NCBI RefSeq assembly: GCF_030758615.1
Contig: NZ_CP132381.1
Coordinates: forward strand, 558,001-622,000
Length of the DNA: 64,000 nucleotides
Direction of reading: 5' to 3'
Source of the DNA: Gilliamella apis
GTDB taxonomy: Bacteria > Pseudomonadota > Gammaproteobacteria > Enterobacterales > Orbaceae
The position numbers were made by a program, and so were the translations under genes. Below are positions 9,721 through 19,389 of the stretch, in pieces; the first letter of the stretch is position 1; each line of letters starts with the position of its first letter. The notes under the pieces are model-generated. The model worked only from the letters and a program-made list of their open reading frames with translations, did no database searches and was not told where the DNA came from.

Positions 9721-11394
9721 TTAAATTTTATCTTTCAGTGCTTCATCTAAAGTTGAATAAAACATTAATTTGTTTGGAATTGGTACAATTTTTGCGCGGG
9801 CTAAAGTTTTTAATGGTTGAAATTGTAATTCACAAATAGATAGATTCACCTGCGCAGGTAATTCATCAATGAAGTGAATAAGCGCATTTAAGCCACCAGC
9901 ATCAAGAATAGGTACCGCATCCCACTGTAGAACAATGTTTTGATAACCATTAATTTTTTGGTATAACTCTAAAAAGGTACGCTCAGCAGCGGCAAAGAAC
10001 AATGGACCACTAATACGCAGTACTAATGTTTTCTCATTTCCTTGATTTAATTCGACTAAACGAGTCATTCTTGCAATACGACGCATAAATAAGATAGAAG
10101 CTAATACAATACCAATTGTTATAGCAATAACCATATCGAATAATACAGTCAGTGACATGCAAATAAGCATGATTATAATATCATCTTTAGGTGCGCGTTT
10201 AATGATATAAATAACTCGCTGTACGGCACTCATATTCCATGCAACAATTAATAATAATGCTGCCATTGCTGATAATGGAATAAAGGATAATAGTGGCGCA
10301 AAACAGATGAGTGCCAATAAAACAATTAACGCATGCAATACCGCAGCAATGGGTGAAGTCGCTCCAGCTTTTACATTTGCTGCTGAACGTGCAATAGCGG
10401 CTGTTGCTGAAATTCCACCAAAAAATGGGGCGATAATATTACCTAGACCTTGGCCAATCAATTCACTATTCGAATGATGTTTAGTATGTGTCATTTCATC
10501 TAAAACTACGGCACAAAGTAGTGATTCAATAGCACATAACATTGCCATAGTGATTGAGATTGGAATTAATGCACTGAATGTTGTCCAATCCCAAGTAAAA
10601 CCAGCATGTTCCCATGGTAAGATAAATTCTGGTAAAACTGGCGGAATACCATGACCAGTAGTATTATCTGCCAATGTATACGTGAATCGTGAACCAATTG
10701 TTTCTATTTGATAGCCAAATTGATTGAAGATTAGCATTATTAATACACCTGCGACTAATGCTGGTAAATGGCCAGAAATTTTCATTCGAAATTTTGGCCA
10801 AACAATTAGCACAATAAGTGTTATTAATCCTACTGATGTATCGGCGATATTAATCGTTGGCAACGTCTTCACTAGTTCAATAACTTTATTGATGTAGTTT
10901 TCCGGCATATGTTCCAGTGTTAAACCAAAAAAGTCTTTAATTTGCATTGTTGCAATTGTTATTGCAATACCAGAGGTAAAACCTAATACCACAGGTAGAG
11001 GAATATATTCTATTAAGCGACCTAACCTAATTATGCCCATTAATATTAAAAATATGCCTGAAAGTAAGGTAGCAATTAATAGACCTGATAAACCAAATTG
11101 TATCGAAACCGGATATAAAATTACCACAAAAGCTGCTGTTGGGCCGGAAACACTAAAACGAGAACCACCTGTCAGTGCTATCACGAAACCAGCGATAATC
11201 GCAGTATATAAGCCATGTTGAGGTGCAACACCACTTGCTATAGCTAACGCCATAGCAAGCGGAATAGCAATAATGCCAACAGTTATTCCGGCAATCAAGT
11301 CTTTAAGAAAACGAGTTGTGTTATAAGGGGTGTTAATGCATGCCGAAATAAATGCACTACTAATTTTAGTACCAGAAAGGCCATATAATTTCAT
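9721..11394 (-). CDS. dauA: SulP-family anion transporter with STAS domain, DauA type
   Basis: 557 residues, against 559 in E. coli DauA. The N-terminal 430 residues hold the SulP membrane domain, with the very conserved [20 protein letters not shown] and [20 protein letters not shown], and the mid-protein [23 protein letters not shown] segment. A cytoplasmic STAS domain occupies about 440-557, with the [18 protein letters not shown] core. E. coli DauA carries C4-dicarboxylates such as succinate and aspartate at acidic pH. The close match of whole blocks to DauA supports the name; substrate range in this organism is inferred. Confidence 0.9.
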   Translation of the reverse strand: MKLYGLSGTKISSAFISACINTPYNTTRFLKDLIAGITVGIIAIPLAMALAIASGVAPQHGLYTAIIAGFVIALTGGSRFSVSGPTAAFVVILYPVSIQFGLSGLLIATLLSGIFLILMGIIRLGRLIEYIPLPVVLGFTSGIAITIATMQIKDFFGLTLEHMPENYINKVIELVKTLPTINIADTSVGLITLIVLIVWPKFRMKISGHLPALVAGVLIMLIFNQFGYQIETIGSRFTYTLADNTTGHGIPPVLPEFILPWEHAGFTWDWTTFSALIPISITMAMLCAIESLLCAVVLDEMTHTKHHSNSELIGQGLGNIIAPFFGGISATAAIARSAANVKAGATSPIAAVLHALIVLLALICFAPLLSFIPLSAMAALLLIVAWNMSAVQRVIYIIKRAPKDDIIIMLICMSLTVLFDMVIAITIGIVLASILFMRRIARMTRLVELNQGNEKTLVLRISGPLFFAAAERTFLELYQKINGYQNIVLQWDAVPILDAGGLNALIHFIDELPAQVNLSICELQFQPLKTLARAKIVPIPNKLMFYSTLDEALKDKI

Positions 11395-11586
11395 TATGTT
11401 TTAAATCAATTAAATGAGTTGGAAAAAATACATAATAAGATAATCCTTTTTTCAAAAATTGAAAGAGTGTTATTAAAATAATTGCATTATTTTCAGTTAA
11501 ATAATGTTATTAATGAGATAAAATAAGCTTATAAGTAATGGCCTGTTATTTTGCTCTTATATTATTAATTATAGATAGGGGTAATT

Positions 11587-12966
11587 ATGTCTTTTATAAA
11601 AAATTTTTCTATTACTCAACCAGCAAATCAGATATTAGCCATTATGCTTACGCTTTTTACGCCATTGAGTTTTGCTGGAATGATGATTTCTGGTTCAAAG
11701 ACTGCATATCAATATGATGCAAGACAATCTCTTACTCCTGCGCCTAGTGGGTATCAAGCGTTTTATATTGATCATATTGGTCGTCATGGTTCCCGCTATA
11801 TCAGCAAAGCTAAATATGAAGATATTGCTTATAAAATTTTGGTATTGGCGGAAAAAAATAATCAATTAACTGAAAAAGGGAAATTATTATTAACGCAAAT
11901 TACTACTATTAAAGAACTTAATAAAGATCATTATGGTGAACTTAGTGATCTTGGGCGAAAAGATATAAGTTTAATTAGTCAACGGATGTTAAAGAATAAT
12001 CCAACAGTGTTTAAAGGTCAAAAAATAGCGGTTATTTCATCAACCTCTCCACGGGCTAAAGAAACGGCTGAAATCTTTATTAATACATTCAAAACCAAAT
12101 ATTCCAAGCTAAACGTTAATCAACAACTAGAAGATCAGCAAACATTGTTACGTTTTTTTGAATATTCGCCTGCTTATGCTAAATATAAGAAAAATAGAAT
12201 AATTAAAAATACACTAAAATCTTTAGAAAATGATACTAAATCAGTAGAGATGAGTGAAAATATCGCAAGTTTGATCTTCACATCTGATTTTATTCATCAA
12301 TTAAATAATGGTATCTCGCTATCAGAAAATTCTTTAGTTAAAACGCAAAATTTTGTGCTTTCTGTTTATCAGCTTTATCAAGAATTATTATCCTTTTCAC
12401 CACTAGTATTAGCTGATAATCATCTTGATTTTAGCGGTTACTTCACACAAGATCAGCTATTATGGTTTAACACTGTCGTCACAGCAAAAAATTATTTACA
12501 AATTGGTCCTGCTTTTGATAGTAATGGCATCCAAATTAAGATTGCTGCACCACTATTATTAGATATGTTAAAAACAGCTGATAGTGCGATAGCTAATAAG
12601 GATATTGATGCCAATTTGCGATTTGCTCATGCCGAAACTGTATCACCATTAGCAACATTGATGGAAATTGAAGGTACCAATACGGTAGCTAATCCAGTAA
12701 CTGATTATCCTTCCGTTTGGCAAGCCGATAAAATTATTCCAATGTCAGCAAATATTCAATGGATATTTTATAGAAGTGAACAAGCTGATCAGCCTATATT
12801 AGTTAAAGTAATGTTAAATGAGCGAGAAGTCCATTTACCTTTAAAAACCAACGATTACCCTTATTATCAATGGGACGAATTGAAGAAGTTCTATGAAAAT
12901 AAATTAAATAACTGGGGGCTTACCGACCAAGGAGTGGTATTAAAATGGCTAAATAAAATTAAATAA
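11587..12966 (+). CDS. Secreted histidine phosphatase, MINPP-like (inositol polyphosphate phosphatase / phytase)
   Basis: 459 residues with a signal peptide: a hydrophobic stretch ends at LSFA, with likely cleavage after Ala30, so the protein should reach the periplasm or outside. The catalytic RHGSR is at 66-70 (His67 would form the phosphohistidine). The proton-donor motif is HAET at 348-351, followed by SPLATLM. HAE rather than HD marks the MINPP branch, whose members remove phosphates from phytate and other inositol phosphates. The segments IIPMSANIQWIFYRS and VKVMLNEREV also resemble bacterial MINPPs. It is divergent from dauA across a 192-base gap. Another phosphomonoester as substrate is possible. 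Confidence 0.82.
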   Translation: MSFIKNFSITQPANQILAIMLTLFTPLSFAGMMISGSKTAYQYDARQSLTPAPSGYQAFYIDHIGRHGSRYISKAKYEDIAYKILVLAEKNNQLTEKGKLLLTQITTIKELNKDHYGELSDLGRKDISLISQRMLKNNPTVFKGQKIAVISSTSPRAKETAEIFINTFKTKYSKLNVNQQLEDQQTLLRFFEYSPAYAKYKKNRIIKNTLKSLENDTKSVEMSENIASLIFTSDFIHQLNNGISLSENSLVKTQNFVLSVYQLYQELLSFSPLVLADNHLDFSGYFTQDQLLWFNTVVTAKNYLQIGPAFDSNGIQIKIAAPLLLDMLKTADSAIANKDIDANLRFAHAETVSPLATLMEIEGTNTVANPVTDYPSVWQADKIIPMSANIQWIFYRSEQADQPILVKVMLNEREVHLPLKTNDYPYYQWDELKKFYENKLNNWGLTDQGVVLKWLNKIK

Positions 12967-13020
12967 ATACGTTATATTTAATTAAAAAATTTAGAATATC
13001 ATTCCTTTAAGACAGCATAA

Positions 13021-13455
13021 TTAAACTTGTAGCCAAAATGTTACTGGGCCGTCATTAATCAGTGATACTTGCATATCGGCTGCAAATTGCCCTGTTTGTG
13101 TTTCAATATGCTGTTGGCACTGTTTGACAAAAAATTGGTAAAGCTCATTGGCCATATCTGGCGAAGCCCCTTTTGTAAAACTTGGCCGCATACCTTTTTG
13201 AGTATCAGCCGCTAGTGTAAACTGAGAAACAACTAATAGTTTGCCATTAATTTGTTGCACATTGAGATTCATTTTGCCGTCATTGTCACTGAAAATACGG
13301 TAGCCAAGCACTTTTTCACTTAAACGGAGCGCTTTCTGTTCATTATCGCCTTGTTCAACACCAAGTAAAACCAATAATCCCTGATTTATTTCACCAATAA
13401 TTTGGTTATTTACAGAAACTGAAGCTTGTTTTACTCGTTGGATTAAGGCAATCAT
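13021..13455 (-). CDS. dtd: D-aminoacyl-tRNA deacylase
   Basis: Proofreading enzyme that releases D-amino acids, and glycine wrongly carried on tRNA-Ala, from tRNA. The 144-residue length is that of the family. Both signature motifs are visible: SQFTLAA near residue 77 and INDGPVTF near the C terminus (the SQxxL and NxGPxT motifs that form the chiral pocket). It follows yihY on the same strand with a 7-base gap, the same order as in E. coli, so the two are probably cotranscribed. Confidence 0.96.
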   Translation of the reverse strand: MIALIQRVKQASVSVNNQIIGEINQGLLVLLGVEQGDNEQKALRLSEKVLGYRIFSDNDGKMNLNVQQINGKLLVVSQFTLAADTQKGMRPSFTKGASPDMANELYQFFVKQCQQHIETQTGQFAADMQVSLINDGPVTFWLQV

Positions 13456-13462
13456 TTTTATA

Positions 13463-14305
13463 TTACTCCGATTGGGAAGAATGTTTTAGGGGCATTTTGC
13501 TATGTCTATTATAGTCAGTGAGTGTTGCTGCAAATTCAGCGCCAAATAAGACAATACACCAAGAACAATATATCCAAACTAACATAATAGGAATTGAGGA
13601 TACTACACCATAAATAAGTTGATAAGTAGGAAATGATGTCACGTACAGCGCAAAAGCACGTTTACCAATTTCAAATAATATCGCAGCGACTAATGCGCCA
13701 ATTACAGCTTCTTTAAATGGTATCGATTCGGTAGGTATAATGCTGTAAAGTAACCAAAATCCGACAATAGATATAATAAATGGTAAGGTACTTAGTAGTA
13801 CATCACCACTGGCTGCATCGGATAACCATTTTAGTGAGAATATATAAGAGCTTACAGCAACACTTGAACCAACTAAAATAGGACCTAAAGTCAAAATAGT
13901 CCAATACATAGTTAAGTTATACATGAACGAACGTTTCCGCTTAGTTCGCCAGATACGATTAAGTGCATTATTAATAGAGTTAATAAGTAATAGTGATGTC
14001 ACTATTAAGCCGATAATTCCGACCAAGGTCATTTTTTTTGTATTGCCGATAAATTGCTCAAGATAATTTTGGATAGTATCACTAGCAGTTGGAACGAGAT
14101 TACTATAAATGAGTTGTTTTAATGATTGACTCACCTCGTCAAACATAGGAAAGGCTGAGAGTAATGCAAAAATTACCGTTATCAGAGGGACTAATGCAAG
14201 TATGGTTGTGTAAGCTAGTTCTGCTGCTGAAGTAGTTAATCTATCATGATTTATTCGAGCCCACAACATTACTAAAAATGACTGCATATGCTTAAGTATA
14301 CCCAT
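13463..14305 (-). CDS. yihY: YihY/BrkB-family inner-membrane protein
   Basis: A 280-residue membrane protein with about six helices. It shares long stretches with E. coli YihY, such as [20 protein letters not shown], the helix ending [11 protein letters not shown], and [19 protein letters not shown]. The family was once called ribonuclease BN by mistake; its true function is not settled. It sits between ftsN (13 bases upstream) and dtd (7 bases downstream), all leftward, so ftsN-yihY-dtd looks like one unit. Confidence 0.9.
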   Translation of the reverse strand: MGILKHMQSFLVMLWARINHDRLTTSAAELAYTTILALVPLITVIFALLSAFPMFDEVSQSLKQLIYSNLVPTASDTIQNYLEQFIGNTKKMTLVGIIGLIVTSLLLINSINNALNRIWRTKRKRSFMYNLTMYWTILTLGPILVGSSVAVSSYIFSLKWLSDAASGDVLLSTLPFIISIVGFWLLYSIIPTESIPFKEAVIGALVAAILFEIGKRAFALYVTSFPTYQLIYGVVSSIPIMLVWIYCSWCIVLFGAEFAATLTDYNRHSKMPLKHSSQSE

Positions 14306-14318
14306 AATATACCTTCAT

Positions 14319-14906
14319 TTAGTTAGATATAATGCAATTATTGATCCCATTAGTTTTTAATGTGTTTAATACTTTTTGTGCATCAGTTTTATTTGTATAT
14401 GGGCCAACAGTAACTCGATATAATTGTTGACTTGTGGTTATATTACCACTAATACCGGTCATAGCTAGAGAAGCTTTTAGTGTGTCTGCATTTGTTTTTT
14501 CTTTAAATGCACCACACTGTAGTAACCATTTACTATCATCCATATTGGTTGATGTAGTCGGAGTCGTTGTAGAAGAATTATTGATAAAACTATCTAATAT
14601 TTGTTGTCTTTCACTTGTAGTAGAATTAGTACCACTACTCGCATTTGGTGTTTCTAATTCTTTAAGATAAGTCCAACGTTCTTGTGGTTGTTCAGGTAGA
14701 GTTGCTACTGGTGACTCAGTTTTTACTTTTGGACGCTCAATAGGTTTTTCAGGATGATTTGTTGAAAGTAAGTATAAAATAGCAGAAAACAGAACAATAA
14801 TGATAACCGCAAGAAATATCATTAACGATGGCAATATTCGTGACTTATTTTTTTTAGCTTTTGATTTTGATTGGCTCTTTTTTCTTACATAATCACGTTG
14901 AACCAC
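14319..14906 (-). CDS. ftsN: Cell division protein FtsN
   Basis: A bitopic division protein that triggers septal peptidoglycan synthesis. The cytoplasmic start MVQRDYVRKK matches the FtsN N terminus that contacts FtsA. One transmembrane helix spans about 27-47, and the periplasmic essential segment RWTYLKELE lies at 77-85 (RWRYIKELE in E. coli). A SPOR domain that binds denuded glycan fills 125-195, ending at the C terminus. At 195 residues it is shorter than E. coli FtsN (319), with a much reduced linker between the essential segment and SPOR, but no functional part is missing. Confidence 0.92.
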   Translation of the reverse strand: MVQRDYVRKKSQSKSKAKKNKSRILPSLMIFLAVIIIVLFSAILYLLSTNHPEKPIERPKVKTESPVATLPEQPQERWTYLKELETPNASSGTNSTTSERQQILDSFINNSSTTTPTTSTNMDDSKWLLQCGAFKEKTNADTLKASLAMTGISGNITTSQQLYRVTVGPYTNKTDAQKVLNTLKTNGINNCIISN

Positions 14907-14958
14907 AATATGCTCTCTTTTCTTTTATTCATATAAATTTAAATGACAGTATATAAAT

Positions 14959-14986
14959 AAAAAAAGTGGCTTACACCACTTTTTTC
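14959..14986 (-). terminator. Terminator after rpsT
   Basis: Arms AAAAAGTGG and CCACTTTTT around a 6-base loop, with T-runs on both strands. It lies just past the rpsT stop in the direction of transcription and before ftsN, so it should insulate ftsN from the highly expressed rpsT. Confidence 0.85.
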
Positions 14987-15022
14987 AATTTTCTTTAACT
15001 CTATTGTCAACAGATTAGAAAA

Positions 15023-15286
15023 TTAAGCTAGCGCTTTAATCTGTTTAATTAAATTCGCTTTATGACGTGCAGCTTTGTTTCTGTGGATTAGACCACGAGC
15101 CGCTTGACGGTCAACAACTGCTTGCATGTCTTTGAATGCTACTTCAGCTGTTTGTTTATCACCAGCTGCAACAGCTGCGTAAACTTTTTTAACATAAGTA
15201 CGCATCATTGAACGGTTACTAGCATTATGTTTACGACGTTTTTCGGATTGAACCGCACGCTTTTTAGCTGATTTGATATTAGCCAA
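15023..15286 (-). CDS. rpsT: 30S ribosomal protein S20
   Basis: Primary-binding 30S protein. The sequence [20 protein letters not shown] matches S20. The frame begins with TTG at 15292, but the second TTG at 15286, directly before GCT AAT ATC, gives 87 residues and reproduces the E. coli arrangement, where rpsT also starts with UUG. A GGGAG ribosome site lies at a suitable distance upstream. The rare start codon in E. coli limits translation and takes part in autogenous control; conservation here suggests the same. A terminator follows the gene. Confidence 0.95.
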   Translation of the reverse strand: MANIKSAKKRAVQSEKRRKHNASNRSMMRTYVKKVYAAVAAGDKQTAEVAFKDMQAVVDRQAARGLIHRNKAARHKANLIKQIKALA

Positions 15287-15333
15287 AGTCAACTCCCAAG
15301 TTTAAATAAAAATACATATTAATAAGGCGGGGA

Positions 15334-15362
15334 AATATGCCTGATTTTCTTTCCATTGTCAA
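15334..15362 (-). promoter_or_regulatory. Probable rpsT promoter
   Basis: On the minus strand, TTGACA (15362-15357) and CATATT (15339-15334) are separated by 17 bases, followed by a C-rich discriminator (TCCCCGCC) typical of growth-rate controlled ribosomal promoters. Located about 50 bases before the UUG start. Confidence 0.6.
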
Positions 15363-15516
15363 TGCTGTTACATAAAAAAATTTACTATAAAAAGTATAAA
15401 TCACTAATTTCGAGTAAATGTTTACTATATAACCGATATTGATTGTAACCTAATTAGAAATTTTATGTTAGAATAACAAAAATTTTATTGTTTTTATATT
15501 TATAAGAGGAAGTCTC

Positions 15517-16680
15517 ATGTCTATCATTAGAATGCAAGATCTTGATCTAAAAGGAAAACGTTTATTTATTCGCTCAGATCTTAATGTGCCGGTTAAAAAT
15601 GGTAAGGTTACTTCAGATGCTCGAATTAAAGCATCATTACCTACTATTGAAGAAGCCATTAAAAAAGGCGCTAAAGTAATGGTTACTTCTCATATTGGTC
15701 GACCAACTGAAGGTGAATATAACCCAGAGTTCTCTTTACAACCTGTGGTTGATTACTTAAAAGAACATGTTTCTTTCCCAGTTCGTTTAGTTAAAGATTA
15801 CCTTGATGGTGTTGATGTTAACGAAGGTGAACTTGTCGTTCTTGAAAACGTACGTTTTAACGTAGGTGAAGGTAAAGATGATGAAACTTTATCTAAAAAA
15901 TATGCGGCACTTTGCGACATTTATGTAATGGATGCGTTTGGTACAGCTCACCGTGCTCAAGCTTCTACTCATGGTGCTGGTAAGTTTGCTCCTGTTGCTT
16001 GTGCTGGCCCATTATTGGCAGCTGAACTTGATGCATTAGGTAAAGCACTTGATAATCCTGCTCGTCCAATGGTTGCGATTGTTGCTGGTTCTAAAGTATC
16101 AACTAAACTAACTGTTCTTGATTCTTTATCAAAAATTGCTGACCAAATTATTGTTGGTGGTGGTATCGCAAATACATTCATCGCAGCAGAAGGCTACAAT
16201 GTTGGTAAATCTCTTTACGAAGCTGATTTAATTCCTGAAGCAAAAAAATTAATGGCTAACTGTCAAATTCCTGTTCCTACCGATGTTCGTGTAGCAACTG
16301 AATTTAGTGAAACAGCGACTGCAACTGAAAAATCAGTTAAAGATGTTAAAGAAAATGAACAAATTCTTGATTTAGGTGATCAATCAGCAGAAGTATTAGC
16401 TGAAATTATCAAAAACGCAAAAACTATTTTATGGAATGGTCCTGTTGGCGTATTTGAGTTCCCTAATTTCCGTCGTGGTACTGAAATTGTTGCTAAAGCA
16501 ATTGCCGATAGCCAAGGTTTCTCAATCGCTGGTGGTGGTGATACATTAGCTGCAATTGACTTATTTGGTATTGAAGATAAAATTTCTTATATTTCTACTG
16601 GTGGTGGTGCATTCCTTGAGTTTGTTGAAGGTAAAAAACTACCAGCTGTTGCAATGTTAGAAGAGAGAGCAAAAGCTTAA
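15517..16680 (+). CDS. pgk: Phosphoglycerate kinase
   Basis: Glycolytic ATP-forming enzyme converting 1,3-bisphosphoglycerate to 3-phosphoglycerate. The 387 residues carry the substrate signature [12 protein letters not shown] near residue 16, the SHIGRP motif near 58, and the nucleotide-site GGGDT near 340. Length equals that of E. coli Pgk. The ATG has an AGAGGAAG ribosome site; an extended -10-like TGTTAGAAT lies at about 15467-15474. It is followed by fbaA, as in E. coli, but epd, which usually precedes pgk, is absent: the upstream neighbour is divergent rpsT. Confidence 0.97.
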   Translation: MSIIRMQDLDLKGKRLFIRSDLNVPVKNGKVTSDARIKASLPTIEEAIKKGAKVMVTSHIGRPTEGEYNPEFSLQPVVDYLKEHVSFPVRLVKDYLDGVDVNEGELVVLENVRFNVGEGKDDETLSKKYAALCDIYVMDAFGTAHRAQASTHGAGKFAPVACAGPLLAAELDALGKALDNPARPMVAIVAGSKVSTKLTVLDSLSKIADQIIVGGGIANTFIAAEGYNVGKSLYEADLIPEAKKLMANCQIPVPTDVRVATEFSETATATEKSVKDVKENEQILDLGDQSAEVLAEIIKNAKTILWNGPVGVFEFPNFRRGTEIVAKAIADSQGFSIAGGGDTLAAIDLFGIEDKISYISTGGGAFLEFVEGKKLPAVAMLEERAKA

Positions 16681-16697
16681 TATTCTATTTCGATAAT

Positions 16698-16730
16698 AAG
16701 GATGAGCCAATTACTCATCCTTTACTTTTT
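16698..16730 (+). terminator. Hairpin between pgk and fbaA
   Basis: AAGGATGAG and CTCATCCTT form a 9-bp stem with a 7-base loop, followed by TACTTTTT. It could act as a partial terminator that lowers fbaA readthrough, or as an mRNA 3' stabiliser. Confidence 0.65.
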
Positions 16731-16756
16731 ATATAAATAAATCTATAGGAATTAAA

Positions 16757-17836
16757 ATGGCTACAAAGATTTCTGATGTCGTTAAACCTGGTGTTGTTAC
16801 TGGTGATGATGTTCAAAAAGTTTTTCAAATCGCGCGTGAGAATAATTTTGCTTTACCTGCTGTTAACTGTGTTGATACAAATACAATTAACGCAGTAATT
16901 GAAACTGCAGCTAAAGTTGGTTCAGCAGTAATTGTTCAATTTTCTAATGGCGGTGCTCAATTTATCGCTGGTAAAGGCTTAAAATTAGATGGACAAGAAG
17001 CTGCTGTTTTAGGTGCGGTTTCAGGTGCTAAACATGTTCATCTTATGGCTGAAAAATACGGTGTGCCAGTTATTCTTCATACTGACCACTGTGCTAAAAA
17101 ACTTCTTCCATGGGTTGATGGATTACTTGATGCTGGTGAAGCTCACTTTGCTAAAACAGGTAAACCTTTATTCTCTTCTCACATGATCGATCTTTCTGAA
17201 GAAACATTAAAAGATAATATTGATATTTGTTGTCAATACCTTGCTCGTATGTCTGCGATGAAAATGACATTAGAGTTAGAACTAGGTTGTACTGGTGGTG
17301 AAGAAGATGGTGTAGATAATAGCCATATGGATAGTTCTGCGTTATATACACAACCAGAAGATGTTGCTTATGCTTATGAACGTTTAAGCGAAATTAGCCC
17401 ACGTTTTACTATTGCTGCATCATTCGGTAATGTTCACGGTGTTTACAAACCAGGTAACGTGAAATTAACGCCAAAAATTCTAGATAATTCTCAAAAATAT
17501 GTATCTGAGAAATTTAATTTACCAGCTAAATCATTAAACTTCGTTTTCCATGGTGGTTCAGGTTCAACTCAAGAAGAAATTGCTGAAGCAGTTAGCTATG
17601 GTGTTGTTAAAATGAATATCGATACTGATACTCAATGGGCAAACTGGGCGGGTGTTTTAGATTACTACAAAGCAAATGAAGCTTATCTTCAAGGTCAATT
17701 AGGTAACCCTGAAGGTATCGATGCACCGAATAAAAAATATTACGATCCACGAGTATGGTTACGTAAAGGTCAAGAATCTTTAGTTGCTCGTTTAGAACTT
17801 GCATTTAAAGAACTTAACGCTATCGACGTACTGTAA
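16757..17836 (+). CDS. fbaA: Class II fructose-bisphosphate aldolase
   Basis: Zinc-dependent aldolase splitting fructose 1,6-bisphosphate into dihydroxyacetone phosphate and glyceraldehyde 3-phosphate. The 359-residue length equals E. coli FbaA. Visible motifs are the metal-binding HTDHCAKK near residue 108, the ELELGCTGGEEDGVD loop near 172 and the phosphate-binding HGGSGS near 264. It lies 76 bases after pgk behind a hairpin, and has its own ribosome site (ATAGGAATTAAA). A strong terminator follows. Confidence 0.97.
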   Translation: MATKISDVVKPGVVTGDDVQKVFQIARENNFALPAVNCVDTNTINAVIETAAKVGSAVIVQFSNGGAQFIAGKGLKLDGQEAAVLGAVSGAKHVHLMAEKYGVPVILHTDHCAKKLLPWVDGLLDAGEAHFAKTGKPLFSSHMIDLSEETLKDNIDICCQYLARMSAMKMTLELELGCTGGEEDGVDNSHMDSSALYTQPEDVAYAYERLSEISPRFTIAASFGNVHGVYKPGNVKLTPKILDNSQKYVSEKFNLPAKSLNFVFHGGSGSTQEEIAEAVSYGVVKMNIDTDTQWANWAGVLDYYKANEAYLQGQLGNPEGIDAPNKKYYDPRVWLRKGQESLVARLELAFKELNAIDVL

Positions 17837-17866
17837 AACTTTCTAATATTTTTTATTGTATATATA

Positions 17867-17897
17867 GAAGCAGAGTAATGAACTCTGCTTTTGTTTT
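17867..17897 (+). terminator. Terminator after fbaA
   Basis: AAGCAGAGT and ACTCTGCTT form a 9-bp stem with a 5-base loop, followed by TTGTTTT. It separates fbaA from the ribosomal protein operon. Confidence 0.88.
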
Positions 17898-17916
17898 ATC
17901 CTTCAACAAATAAATG

Positions 17917-17945
17917 TTGCATTTTTGTATTAGTTGTAGGATAAT
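17917..17945 (+). promoter_or_regulatory. Probable promoter of rplK operon
   Basis: TTGCAT (17917-17922) and GATAAT (17940-17945) with a 17-base spacer, followed by a C-rich discriminator (TTCGCCCTC). About 90 bases before rplK, leaving room for an untranslated leader in which L1 autoregulation would act. secE and nusG, the usual upstream genes, are not here, so rplK needs its own promoter at this place. Confidence 0.6.
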
Positions 17946-18032
17946 TTCGCCCTCATTTAACTTAGGGGAGCTGTCTATTTATTAATAACTATTATTGATA
18001 GAGGCGTTTGCACCCGAGAGAAGGAAACTAAA

Positions 18033-18461
18033 ATGGCAAAAAAAGTACAAGCCTACATCAAGTTGCAAGTTGCAGCTGGTGCAGCAAATCCTAGTCCACC
18101 AGTTGGTCCAGCACTTGGTCAACACGGTGTGAATATTATGGAATTCTGTAAAGCATTTAATGCTAAAACAGAAAGCATGGAAAAAGGTTTACCTATTCCA
18201 GTAGTTATCACTGTATATTCTGACCGTTCATTCACTTTTATAACTAAGACTCCGCCTGCTGCAGTATTATTAAAGAAAGCGGCTAAAATCAAGTCTGGTT
18301 CTGGTGAACCGAATAAGAAAAAAGTCGGTAAAGTAACTAGCGCTCAAATTCGCGAAATCGCTGAATTAAAAGCTGCTGATATGAATGGTGCAACCATTGA
18401 AACGATGATGCGTTCTATCGAAGGAACTGCACGTTCAATGGGCTTGGAAGTGGAGGGTTAA
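18033..18461 (+). CDS. rplK: 50S ribosomal protein L11
   Basis: Part of the GTPase-associated centre of the 50S subunit; binds 23S rRNA around helix 43/44 and is needed for RelA activation. The 142-residue protein begins [15 protein letters not shown] and contains the proline-rich [16 protein letters not shown] motif. It is preceded by an AGAAGGAAAC ribosome site. rplA follows after 3 bases; rplA's ribosome site (GGAGG) lies inside the rplK 3' end, so the two are translationally coupled. Confidence 0.98.
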   Translation: MAKKVQAYIKLQVAAGAANPSPPVGPALGQHGVNIMEFCKAFNAKTESMEKGLPIPVVITVYSDRSFTFITKTPPAAVLLKKAAKIKSGSGEPNKKKVGKVTSAQIREIAELKAADMNGATIETMMRSIEGTARSMGLEVEG

Positions 18462-18464
18462 TTC

Positions 18465-19166
18465 ATGGCTAAATTATCTAAAAAAGCTAAACTTATCCGC
18501 GAAAAAGTAAACGCAACTAAACTATATGATATCAATGAAGCAGTCTCTTTATTGAAAGAACTTGCTACAGCTAAATTTACTGAAAGCGTTGATGTTGCTG
18601 TTAATTTAGGTATCGACTCACGTAAATCAGATCAAAATGTACGTGGCGCTATCGTTCTTCCACATGGTACAGGACGTAGTGTTCGTGTTGCTGTATTTAC
18701 TCAAGGTGCAAACGCTGATGCGGCTAAAGAAGCTGGTGCTGAATTAGTTGGTATGGATGATCTAGCAGATCAAATCAAAAAAGGCGAAATGAACTTTGAC
18801 GTTGTTATCGCATCTCCAGACGCAATGCGTGTTGTTGGTCAATTAGGTCAAATTTTAGGACCTCGTGGCTTAATGCCAAACCCTAAAGTTGGTACTGTAA
18901 CACCTAACGTAGCTGAAGCTGTTAAAAATGCTAAAGCAGGTCAAATCCGTTACCGTAATGATAAAAATGGTATTATCCATACTACTATCGGTAAAGCTGA
19001 TTTTGATGCAGATAAACTTAAAGAGAATTTAGAAGCATTACTTGTTGCTTTAAAACGTGCAAAACCAGCATCTTCAAAAGGTGTATTTGTGAAGAAAGTT
19101 AGCCTTTCTACTACAATGGGCGCTGGTGTTGCTATCGATCAAGCAACTTTAAATACATCTGTTTAA
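18465..19166 (+). CDS. rplA: 50S ribosomal protein L1
   Basis: Forms the L1 stalk of the 50S subunit and, in E. coli, represses the rplKA mRNA when in excess. The 233-residue protein has the conserved [15 protein letters not shown] segment near 140 and the [10 protein letters not shown]-terminal part. It lies 3 bases after rplK. About 220 bases separate it from rplJ, a gap filled by the L10 leader. Confidence 0.98.
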   Translation: MAKLSKKAKLIREKVNATKLYDINEAVSLLKELATAKFTESVDVAVNLGIDSRKSDQNVRGAIVLPHGTGRSVRVAVFTQGANADAAKEAGAELVGMDDLADQIKKGEMNFDVVIASPDAMRVVGQLGQILGPRGLMPNPKVGTVTPNVAEAVKNAKAGQIRYRNDKNGIIHTTIGKADFDADKLKENLEALLVALKRAKPASSKGVFVKKVSLSTTMGAGVAIDQATLNTSV

Positions 19167-19185
19167 TTAACAATTAAACAAAGAA

Positions 19186-19322
19186 TCGGTTGGTGTCTGG
19201 CCTTAACCAGACCCCGTCCAAGACCGTAGGTGTAATTGATATTTGATTACTTAATTTTCCTACGTAGACGGTGACAGAACCTGATAAGATATAATACAGG
19301 AATTCTGCTCATCGTGATTGTG
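19186..19322 (+). ncRNA. Ribosomal L10 leader (autoregulatory mRNA element)
   Basis: The untranslated stretch before rplJ matches the known L10-leader architecture. A GTCTGG/CCAGAC hairpin (19195-19212) is followed by CCCGTCCAAGACCGTAGGTG and the pairing partner CCTACGTAGACGGTGACAGAAC, forming the kink-turn-like fold to which the L10-(L7/L12) complex binds to block rplJ-rplL translation. The unpaired ends (TTCTGCTCATCGTGATTGTG) are also nearly as in E. coli. Recognition is from conserved sequence blocks, not a covariance search. Confidence 0.9.
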
Positions 19323-19368
19323 CTAACTACATTTGTAGTTAGTTAAAGTAATTCTAGGCTTTGCCTAG
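19323..19368 (+). other. Two hairpins between L10 leader and rplJ
   Basis: CTAACTAC-ATTT-GTAGTTAG (19323-19342) and CTAGGC-TTT-GCCTAG (19354-19368) are perfect hairpins directly after the L10-binding fold. The second ends about 8 bases before the CCAGGAGCAA ribosome site of rplJ, so opening or closing it could affect access of ribosomes. Confidence 0.7.
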
Positions 19369-19389
19369 TTTAATCCAGGAGCAATACCA

